This document shows positions 12,701-23,700 of a stretch of 64,000 bases of DNA, one piece after another. Each line of letters starts with the position of its first letter. The first letter of the stretch is position 1. The notes beneath the pieces are model-generated. The model searched no databases. It worked only from the letters and a program-made list of their open reading frames with translations, and was not told the origin of the DNA. Made by a program: the position numbers and the translations under genes. Location: positions 20,334,213 through 20,398,212 of the forward strand of contig NC_092574.1 of NCBI RefSeq assembly GCF_037975245.1, written 5' to 3'. Source of the stretch: Apostichopus japonicus. Taxonomy: Eukaryota > Echinodermata > Holothuroidea > Aspidochirotida > Stichopodidae.

Positions 12701-15655
12701 CCGCCCCTCCCCTGCCCCAACCCACGTATCAGGCGTCCTGCATATTATACTCTCGGCCATTTCTACCCCCTTGTCCCATCGTCTTCCCTCTTAGAAACCG
12801 CAATTCTTGCAGACTATATACAAATCAGTACTGCTTCAAGTAATTTAGGCCTCTAGTCCGAATATGGGGTAGTATACATATAGGAAACACGGCTGTTGAA
12901 AAAGCTTCTCGTGTTAAGCTAGACTGATCAGTTTTCGATACTAGTCCTAATTACTGAAACCTCCATATACCAACACTGTAACGTGTCCTTTAGATGGAAC
13001 ATTATAATATTATATTTTTATATCTTTATTTCAAATAATATCGAAAAATATCGCAAAATGTTAAAATTCACTTTTGTATGTATGGTTAATACTCAGTATG
13101 ATATGAGCTTTTGATTACTTAAATCCTTTTGACGAGAAGTACTTTTTCGCTTTGAATATTCATTTGAAATTTTGGTAAATAAATATACATATTCGAACGT
13201 ATACCTTGATCACTCTTATTTTATATAACAGTCGATGGACTAAGCTTTGTACAACAATATAGCTGGTATTTTCAGGGTGTTTTAGGATATAAATGGGGGA
13301 GGGGAGGGAGTAGCACAGGTGGAACCAACGCGTTTAGTGTATAATATTATAAATTTTATAACGAAGAGACATCGCGCAGTATTGCCTATATATAGCGCAT
13401 GTGTTAGTGATTCATCTGTTGTTTAGCGGTTGAGCTGAAACTTATATTACCCATCACGTTAATCTGTCAGTTTCCTGTGAACAGGCGAATTATAGAGCGT
13501 TACCTTCTCTGTATCAGTGAAGCGATCATTAATATGTGTCAAGGTTTGGTTAAAGTATCTCATTATTCGGTCAAATATTGGTTACGTTCAGGAAATACGC
13601 TGGATTACTACTGGTCTCTTCGAGTATATCATCCATGGTGAACTCCCCCCCCCCCCCCCTCTCCCGGTCATTTGAAAATGAGATATCTGTAAATTGAAAT
13701 GGAATTACTATACAGGCTAGTGTATTAACGAAAAGCATGGTTAGAGGGCGCCATGAATGAATCGGTGAAGACTACTCAGTTCTATATCTTCATGTGTTGA
13801 AGATTCAATACATTTTATGCGTCGCGTACCATCTTCTATTGTTTTCTTCAAATACCATTAGGGCAAAACGTATATTACAGAGTTTACTCTACAAGTTCCG
13901 CCTCCATTGTGCCCATGCCTCATGCAGAGGTTTAGTCCCTTCGGAACACTGGCATGGGTCCTGCTTATCGATTCTCGAAGAAAACCGAAACTCTGGTAGT
14001 CGAAACGATATGAAACATCAAATTCCAAATTTCCTCCGAGTGACTCATGGAGGGGATCCTTTATGGACTTAGAGGTGATAGGATGTGGCTGTGGGGTCGT
14101 AGAATTCGAACCCTGAAGGAGGTTGGGGAGTCGGGGGGGGGGGTGGTCCTCCCCAGAAAAAAATCAAAGTTTGGAAGTCAAATATTACAGTTTGATTTAT
14201 CTGTAGAGTATATATGATAGATCCATAAGTATAGGCCTAAAACGCACAAATTATGCTGATAATACTTTGAATACTTTGACATTTATAAAAAAAAAGATCA
14301 CATAACTCAATTTCCCCCCTGACTGACGATGAAGGTGTGAGCCATGGCAATACGTTTCTTATACTATATATCTGTATGACATTGAACACTTCAGAGAAAA
14401 TTGCAGGTTTTAAAGTAACATCTTATGTCCGGCCACCTTTCATGAAAGTGAGTATCCTAATACAAAAATTCAAAATTGTCAGTTAGGGGAATAAGTATAT
14501 ACACAGAAAAGAATTGAGTTGTCTCTTTATTTCCCATAAAATAGCTGAATTTACTCACAAAATAACATCAGTCCAGTATTACTCTCTTGAATAATCCCAC
14601 ATCGTGTGGTTAACTAACTTAAAATATCAATATTTTTGGCGGAAGATTTCAGTAATATTTCAGTAAACTGGCTTTTATTATCGATTACATGAAACAACAG
14701 ATCAAAATAGCCTCCCACAAGGGAGTTGCTATAACAACTACATGCACCCACCACTTCTGTGGTTTTTGACAGTAATAAACTCTTCCACTCCAATCCCACA
14801 CCATTAATAATTGAGTGCCATTTTCTATGATGATTGTGGCAAAATTTAATACCCGGATTGAAGCAATTGCATTAAATTTGGGTATCCTGTAATTGTAAAT
14901 TCCGCCGTAAACATGGGTATTATAAGATCGTCTCTCCCTCCCACGCAGAGAATGTATCAGCAATTTAGGCTTAATCTCGATGTTATGCCATGTTTTAATA
15001 ACATTGGATACCATCCTTACACGAGAAACAACAGTATAAACATAACTTGTTACTATATAAAACATACACACTTAAGTGAAAGACCATCCCATCAGATCCG
15101 GAATAGTCATTGTGTTGTGACTTTAGTTTTTTCCTCGTTGCTATCTGGCTATAGTTTTAGTGACGTCATCCGGCCGAGACTTACGACAAACCGATTAGTG
15201 CAAAGGAAGTCGTACAAACAGACTGGGATATATTTGAACTTGATCTATATAGTGTGACAAATCAGAAACTCATTGGTTTGAGGTCATCGAAGTTATATTT
15301 AGTCAATCTTATATCTAATATTCTTCAATTCAGGTTAATAAGCAATACAGCTTTGCCCGTGCATATATTTGTTACATCGTGTTATAAAAGTATAAAGGAG
15401 CAAAAATGAGTTGTTATAACAACTCCTCGGGAGCAATAACACACAATAATAAATGAGGTATGCATGCAAGGCCGTTAATTGCCAGGTCGATTTTCTCATG
15501 GAAGATTATATTACCGCTAGTCCCACCCACGCCCTTACTTGGAACTCTTAAATTTCCCTTAAGTAAATATTGAGAACGTACAATATAGTATTCTTTATCC
15601 CATATTTCCCCTTATTTGATCCCGGGCTGTATGTTTCTGAGCCCCTCACGTCAGC
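9791..15655. other. Intergenic stretch, no gene recognised
   Basis: Almost 6 kb of AT-rich DNA with scattered poly-G/poly-C tracts (11,029; 11,840; 12,067; 13,647; 14,134). The part near 10,300-10,560 has a C/G-rich patch like the GC modules of nearby hAT-like elements but without recognisable ends. Reading frames of 60-128 codons show no domain, signal or conserved motif and overlap one another on both strands, so none is called. Confidence 0.6.
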
Positions 15656-15663
15656 CCTGGACA

Positions 15664-15983
15664 CGTAGGCGTAGGAGCACAATTTGATTTGGGCGTTCAA
15701 CATGTTAATGTGCATATCATATCGGCATGCGTCGGTTATTACATCGCATGCCGATAACATACAAACATTTGCCGTGTTATTACCCTTCCATATTGGTTAT
15801 AATTATTGGGAAAGTCGTTACAATAATAATGATCATAAAAATATCAGTTCAACCATTGAAAAACACATAGCAAATTATTTTTCTTTCAGTAGGTGCCCGA
15901 AAAATTCTCAGCATATTGCCCGAATTTTCACTAAAAATTTGGTTGGGGGCTGCAGCCCACAACCCCCGCCTCCTACGCCTATG
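15664..15983. mobile_element. hAT-like MITE, TSD CCTGGACA
   Basis: The 320-bp element is flanked by the exact 8-bp duplication CCTGGACA (15,656-15,663 and 15,984-15,991). Its terminal inverted repeats are CGTAGGCGTAGGAGC on the left and CATAGGCGTAGGAGG read inward from the right. The reading frame spanning it is chance. The interior shows no transposase. Confidence 0.88.
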
Positions 15984-15991
15984 CCTGGACA

Positions 15992-17561
15992 GATCGATGT
16001 CCAGTCTAACCTATCTATGCAGTTGAAATGTTTATGGTCAGAAAATCAGAGTAATGTGCACCAGAACCTATGTACATTCAATGCTCAGTACAGATGATTT
16101 ACACTCAAATAATGTAGTTAACTGCACGCCCTATACACTCACGTCAAGGTAGTATTGGTGCGCCGATAGTTATGTCAAATTCCCGAAAATACGGGAAGTA
16201 GTTTTATTTTAATTTTTATTTCAACCGTGATTTTTAATATTACATTTCGTATGGCATGGTTCATGTCGTTTTGCTACATTTATGTTTAAAATTCGGAACA
16301 TTTAATTTTGAATTTGGTGGAGTAGGTGAGGATACGGATAAGGGCTTTTATCACTGAGGATTGTAAGCGTTTTGCCTAGTATTTCCTATCCTGGCAATTC
16401 GTCACAGATGATCACACTGGCGTGGCCCAGGAGACAAAATAACGTTCACTGGTGAAATAATTGCCGCCTTTGGCGGGAATTACCACCTGAAGATCAGTGC
16501 TGCGAAAAATGCTCCCGGGGCAGGGCGCTGTCCGACGGTAAGGCTATATACCGGTAAGATTCAGAATAAAAAGTTCCTTGCTCTTCCAAATGAGCTATTC
16601 TGTCCGATCGACGGGGTTCAACAGTTTCTTTCAAAAGTCACCGGATACGTCGCCCTCCAACACCCTAGCCCCCTCCCCGCCGATTGGCTTGGGATGTGGG
16701 TGGATTGGATGTTACTTGAGGCTCTCACTTTACCGTAGATGATGTACTGTTGTAACTTGAGCTGTTTCATGTCTCACATTAACTTGTCCATGGCTGTTAA
16801 TCATGCAGAATCTGACTTGGTACTGCCCCCAACCCCATTTTCTACTCCCCTGACAGCAGTGTATGCATATATGTACACACGTTGAAAAGGAACTACACCG
16901 GCTCGTTCATGTGACGTCATGAATACGCCAGCCTACAGGTTGGATTAGAGCAGGGTTGTCCAACCTTTTGCAGAGGAGGGCCACATGGAATGATTATGAT
17001 GAAGGAGTGGGCCGCATGAACACTACGCTCGATTTTTCGATTTTTTGCCTGAAGCCCAAGGCAACAAAATGCATGGTGATGTGCTCGCTGCACTGTGTGG
17101 TTGCTCGTAAGCCAAAGATAATGCGAAACGCAAATCTTTGCAGTAACCACTATGCGCGAGTTCTGTAGTGTACAATGTGCAACGGTGAATGAAAAGTACG
17201 CGCAAGCCTAAGTGGGTTATCGCTGAATTCGGACACGCGCTCGACATATATAATATACAACAACGAAAGGAATGGAATTTACAACTGATATGATGGGAAT
17301 TGTTCCCGCGTGGCACACGAAACTTTCTGCGTCATAGATTGGTCCTTGTAACTTAGCAACTTACACAAAATCTGTAACGCGTATTCACGCACGATTGTCA
17401 AAGATGCATTTTGATTGGTTACTTGGGCTGTGTGACGAAACACGTTATACATGAAAACGTTATTCCTCAGTTACACATCAACTACCGTACATATTATTCG
17501 TTGACTAGTTCAGCATTAATACTCATCGTATTGCAATCTACGCTACTCAAGCTTACTTCTC
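15992..17561. other. Upstream region of the membrane-protein gene; hAT fragment
   Basis: No coding exon was recognised. At 16,951 the sequence CAGGGTTGTCCAACCTTTTG, followed by GGGCCACATGG, closely resembles the end of Charlie-like hAT elements; the opposite end was not found, so only a fragment is supported. The promoter of the gene starting at 17,562 should lie near the right part of this stretch, but no TATA box or initiator could be singled out. Confidence 0.5.
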
Positions 17562-17759
17562 ATGATTGGATTAATTCCTTTAATGATTCGCTTCTCCTCC
17601 ATGATCCTTGGAGGGATCCTCCTCCTGTTATTGGTGGTGGGACCGAGAGGTTCTGCTGCCATAACTGTCCCTGACGTGTGCTTACGTGTCACTCCGGATG
17701 AAGTTTGGATTCGTCTCGAGTTGAAACCATCTTTGAACGCAACCAGTAACCTCCACAAG
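17562..17759 (+). CDS. Exon 1: signal peptide and N-terminus
   Basis: It encodes residues 1-66, ending in phase 0 at AAG followed by GTGAGA. A hydrophobic run rich in Leu/Ile/Val is followed by GPRGSAA, a plausible signal peptidase context, then a short segment with Cys40 and sequon N59. Confidence 0.8.
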
Positions 17760-20700
17760 GTGAGAGTAACTTGATCACTTTTCGTAGCCAGTTTCCATCC
17801 ACCAAGGAAATGTGAATCTGTGTGTATTTGGTAGAAGGCCAAGAGATTGAGACTTCTAGGTATCATCTCGGAGAAAGCAACATGCGAGCTTCTCCTCTGT
17901 GTATTGGGGGGGGGGGCGGCCAAGTGACCAGGAAGAGGTGAAGAGGGGTCCCATCTCGGCGAGCATGCCATGCACTTTCACCCAGAAAGGTATGGTCTGT
18001 TTATAAACCTATATGTCAATGACATTACATACTGGTGCCTTGTAACTGATGTTTGAGTAAAGGTTAGACGCAAGGGTACAACCGGGCACGCAGCTGTAGT
18101 TATGGCAGCGGAATGACGGTGTGTGTGTGTGTAGGAGGGGAGTGGGAGGGAGAGCAGGGTAGGGAAGGGCGTAGTCTGTTTTATAGTACATGTATAGTTG
18201 TTTAAAGCTTGTGTTTGGTTGTTTCCGGACGTTCTCAATCTGTTGCCACATTCAAGTGTGTTTTGTCTTTTTATCATGAAGATGTTTGTTTCTGTGTGTA
18301 TGTGTTTGTGTGCGCGTGAGCGTGGGTCGTTCTGGGGGAGGGTGGGAATGGGGTTGGTTGGGAACAAACGGTCAATGGTACAACGTCTTTCTGTAGGCAT
18401 TGGGTGGATTGCATGGGAGAGGGTGTCATGTGGGGAAAACTCGCCAGAGTTGACACCTGGACATAGACGACTATTTTTTATCACCAGTTATTGAGTTTCT
18501 TAATTCTTTTAATTCTTGAACTTATTCGTTCGATCGCTGTTTCGTTTGTTCTTCTAATTATTGATCTGATATTGATCATTCTTTGATTAATTATCTCTTT
18601 TTTCCCGTTTGTTTATATGTTCATCCACCTACCCATCCGTGACTGAGTCATCATTCCATTCATCATTCATTCATTCGTTCATCATTCATCCATTTATTCA
18701 TCCATCCATCCATCCATCCATCCATCCATCCATCCATCCATCCATCCATCCATCCATCCATCCATCCATCCATCCATCCATCCATCCATCCATCCATCCA
18801 TCCATCCATCCATCCATCCATCCATCCATCCATCCATCCATCCATCCATCCATCCATCCATCCATCCATCCATCCATCCATCCATCCATCCATCCATCCA
18901 TCCATCCATCCATCCATCCATCCATCCATCCATCCATCCATCCATCCATCTATCCACCCTTCCACCCATCCATCCATCCATCCATTCATTCATTCATCCA
19001 TCCATCCATCCATTCATTCATTCATTCATTCATTCATTCATTCATTCATCCATCCATCCATCATCCATCATCCATCATCCATCATCCATCATCCATCATC
19101 CATCATCCATCCATCCATCCATCCATCCATCCATCCATCCATCCATCCATCCATCCATCCATCCATCCATCCATCCATCCATCCATCCATCCATCCATCC
19201 ATTCATCCATCCATCCATGCATTCATACATATATTCATCCATCCATCCATCCATTCATCCATCATCCATCATCCATCCATCTATTCATTCATCCATCCAT
19301 TCATCCAATCATTCATCCATCCATTCATCCAATCATTCATTCCTCGATTAATTTATTCATCTATTCATTCAATCCCCCCACTCACTCATTTATTTTCTGT
19401 CACCAGACCTTGGACCTCACGAATGTGAGATGTTGCGATAATCCTGGCAAGACATGTTCCCCACCTCGACCTCTGACTCTCTCCTTTGACAATGTTCTGT
19501 CTCTTGTTCAGTATCCCATCAGACCAACATCGGTAGGTCTTTATCTGATGATACTTCTATATCAACTATTATCATAATCAATATTTTTTCTTCTATATGA
19601 CTTTCCCAAACCGCTGTCTCGATGTCTCGAATACTATATTGTTTACCAGTAAACTTCATTCTGCTCAGGTTTTATATAGTTTTTATGCCATGAGAAATCT
19701 CCTAAAATAAGATGAAACTGGAAAGTGTAGGGAACCTAGAGAACGAGAGAGAGAGAGGGGCATGGGGGGGGGGGGGGTGTTATATAATGACGTGTGAATA
19801 TACGCTTGGTTACTCAATATTACATTTCTGTTCACATTAAATTTTCGGTTCCAATTTGACTGTACAAGCAACTGCCTTTTAAAGAGGGCGACCTTCACTG
19901 GTCCCCGCTACCGAGATCCTCACCGAATTGTGTTATTGTATCAAACTAAACCGATTCTCATTTCGTATTGCTTAACATTCCGGGGTGGGGCGTGGGGGGG
20001 GGATGGCTGTTCATATATTGGTTTATCATGATTTTCATACCTAGTTTACAGCGTACACTATAATCCATTCTATTTTGACAGATGGCGGTCAGCAAGAAAT
20101 CGAATTCGGATGTTGATTTCCGGGATGATCTCTGGTACGTATACATTTATCAATATATGAATATTTGCATGTAGAGCAAAAGGTTGTATTGCACTCAAAG
20201 TACTGTTCACTCTGTTTGGAACCCACCCTTGCCCCCTCGCCTCCCTCTTCCCCCTCATGTGACCAAATACTGGTACCCTTTATTGACAAAAATATCAACA
20301 AGGCCAAAACGGACAAACTTAGCTTAATTTGTTACATATACTGGACAATATTCTTGCACGTTTACAACGGCTGAATTACCAATCCTCCCCTTCATCCTAA
20401 TATTGATCCGAATGCCGTCTCGTTATTATATACTAAGTGTTTATGTATGGTCATTGCCATAAAAAATAATGTTTCCAATTTATGATAAATGATGTTATTT
20501 GAAAGAAAGACAATTTCTGTTTATCTGTTGTACTCTTTATTTTTCTTCTTTGTTTTTCAATTTCTATATCTTCAATTCTGTTGCCATCAGGTATTCTCTT
20601 TATGAGTTTGAAGAACCATTCCTGAATCAGTCCTTTGACCTCTGCCTGACCTTTGACCTACCCGACGCCAGTACTCAGGGCGTTTATACCCGATTGGATT

Positions 20701-23700
20701 GGAACCACAAGTTCAGGGGTATAAAACAAGCTAAGGTGAGTTTGGATATTATGAAGCTATGTATTATACGGGCCTCACGATAATACCTATAGCAACGAAA
20801 AATGCCGCCATGCAGCCTGAATAGGTCCATTCTTGGAAAGTTGTTTAGCAAATCTGTGTAAAATATTGATCTGTCTTTGTAAATCTTGTATACACTTACT
20901 TTATACCCCCCCCCCCCCCATGAGACTATTTCGACCGGTGCTGGGCCGAGTGGATAAAGGCGGTGGCATTTGAAGCAATGATGCTTAGCAATCGAGAGGT
21001 TCCGGATTCGATACCTTGCCAGGTTATAGTAAGGTGGGTTTTTCATCCGAGATCAATCTACGGTTTTCCCATCTGAAATGACTTTCTAAATTGGAAGAGT
21101 CCAAAGCTGAGTTAAAAATGTTGAATTGGAAGCCACCCGACGTGTAAGTTGTAATTCATAAGCCCTTGCGGGTTTCTCCCACATTTGTGGTCGCTCAAGC
21201 GTCGTAAAACTAACTGCTCATTATTATTCTATTACCTGTGAAAAATATTTATCTCTCTTTTTAAATCTTGTATACTCTTTCTTTATCCCCCCCCCCCTGT
21301 ATTAGTGATAACTCACTAATACACCTTCCCCTTACCTTTCCATCATTTATTTTTCTAATTTTTGAGTAGGTTATTACAGCACTATATATATAGTCAAGAC
21401 ACTATGGGCAATATTCCTGAATTTGAAGGATCAAGACTTGAATGTTGCCGAAGTTTTTAACACTTGCCGTCATATATTTTATAGATTTCGTAGTAGTACT
21501 GCGGTTCATTGTTTTTCCACTTTCTGTGACTCTACGATTTCAACTTTTAGACATATACCTCAGTGATAATGCGTCAACGACCACCACTTGGTGAAGACTA
21601 CATCAGGACCAACCAGTTTCTCCTCATCCGAGAGTTAGCTGTTGATGACAACAAAAACAGACAAACAACAGTGAGTGAGACAAATAAAGGTTATAAAATG
21701 AATAAGGTTGAAACAGATAATAAAGAGAATTTAGGTTACAGACTGAGAAAACTTCAGGAGTTAATAACAATTAAGCGAAACGGTAAACAGGTAAGCATGA
21801 CTACACGTTATACTAAACCTGATAACGGAATACGTCTTCCCTGTAATCCATGGACTACACTGCATTTACTGGTCTTGACTATGGTATTCTCTCGACACTT
21901 ATATGTGTGCAATCCGGACGTGTGCAGCCTGGGCGGGAATGAGGTCCGGAGAGGAGCATTATCGAAATCAGCCATTAACCATCTAAAGAGAGGCAATATA
22001 ATGAACACATTTATCAACCTTATAACACACAATGCATGTGACTCGTTGAAAGATTTTCTACTCTAATTATGTTTCACAATAATTATTATTTTTTTGTGTA
22101 TAAATTTCTGTTTAAGGCTGACCAAACGGAGTACGTGGTTCTCAGCCAATCACCGACCAACAACATTTCTGACGACCCGAATTACTTTGTTGAGCAATCT
22201 CAGTGCTATATCGATGTCGGCCAGCTCCAGTGTTTGAAACAACGATGTATGGATTCCACTAGCTGCTACCGGTATACCATGTCTGATGGCTTGTTCAGTG
22301 AGAATAAGGTATGATGTCATTACTAAATATAGCCTATCAAACTTCAGATATTTACAGTTTCAGCAGTAAACCTATGATTAAATTATTTACGACTCGGATG
22401 TTTCACCAGTCTATCAAGTAAATACTTTTTACCTCCTTTTTCTTAACAGTTTGGACAAGCACGGAATCAGTCGACACCGTGTACTCTAAGCTCTTCTCAT
22501 CGTACATTGAACGACCCACAGTCCATCTCACGTGACCGAAAGGCTGTTGCATTCAACACACAAGAGTCGATCTTCCTTTCCATATCCATCGAACTTGGAA
22601 GTGAAAACCGGACTATGCTAGCTGAGTTACCAAATAAGATTCGGGAACAGACCAAGATTCTGGCTGTGTTGATTCGCAATCTGTTGGGGGCATCTGTCAA
22701 CTACATGTTAGACAATCTCATACACGTCATTAGATACTGCATGGCTACAATCAGTCGAGAAGTTGATCTCCAAGTCCAACGATTACTGGCGAATCTCGAG
22801 TTACACAAAGCGAAGTGGTCTGCTATCGTTGATGGTTATTACACCTTGAAGGATCGTCTCTATTACGTCATCTATGCATTTGACCTATATGTATCTACCA
22901 TCAAAAACATCGCTCACACCTTAGCACCATTGGAGGAGTTGTGGTTCTCCTTTGTTGATATGGTTACCATTCATGTTGATGAGTTATCCGTTTTCGTTCA
23001 TAGTTTTAGTACTTTCCACCGAATTCCAATCGAGAAGTCAATACATCATCGATGGAATCTGATTTGGTCAACAGCAACAAGTACTGAACTTGCAATTGAG
23101 GACCATCAACTGAAGGGCGCCCTCACTGACATCCAGAGAACCATCGTACTGTCTGCTCTTGCCAACGCCGTCACTGGTAGGTTTCTTTATTGCAACGTTT
23201 CAAGTTTTATGTTAGCGGAAGAGTGTGGGGTAGGGGTGGGGTGGGGAGGAAGGGGTTAAGGGGTTCAATCGAAAGAATATGGTCATATGGACAGAATCGG
23301 TATGCTACTTTACAACAGAGGTGAGGTAGACCAGACTTTAAATACTTTGTTATTTTCTTTAGGATTCAGCATCATCATGAGCCTGTTACTCTTCGTCAAA
23401 CTAACTACAACCAGGAACTCTTCCCAACCATCTCGACGAGTTTCTTGCAATGAATTGATCATTCACACAGCTGAAAACACTGGCTCCGTGGACTATGGTA
23501 AGATTAATTGACAACCTTAACATAAAGGGGAGAATTATGAGAAGAGAATTGTACCCCCCCCCCAAAAAAAAAAATAATAATAATAGCTTTTAATATTTTC
23601 AACCATTGAGGAAATCCATGTAAGCACCATCTTCAAAATATGCAAATTTTTAATCTAAAGATTATCGATGTGTCAGACAATAAAATGATTACGACCTACA

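Noticed and set aside
14685-15071. 128-codon minus-strand frame
   Set aside because: Overlaps other frames on both strands, no domain, no splice or conservation evidence.
15684-16097. 137-codon frame over the 15.7-16.1 kb region
   Set aside because: Two thirds of it is a MITE with an exact target duplication; the remainder has no features.
16951-17310. Complete hAT element with CAGGGTTGTCCAACC end
   Set aside because: Only one terminus could be found, so no boundaries or duplication can be given.
17543-17971. 142-codon minus-strand frame
   Set aside because: Antisense shadow of exon 1 of the membrane-protein gene.
18663-18993. Minus-strand frames repeating GWMD
   Set aside because: Same microsatellite read on the other strand; no promoter, start or conservation to support a protein.
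18609-19577. A 322-codon frame repeating HPSI
   Set aside because: It is the translation of an ATCC microsatellite; only its last part (19,407-19,532) is a real exon.
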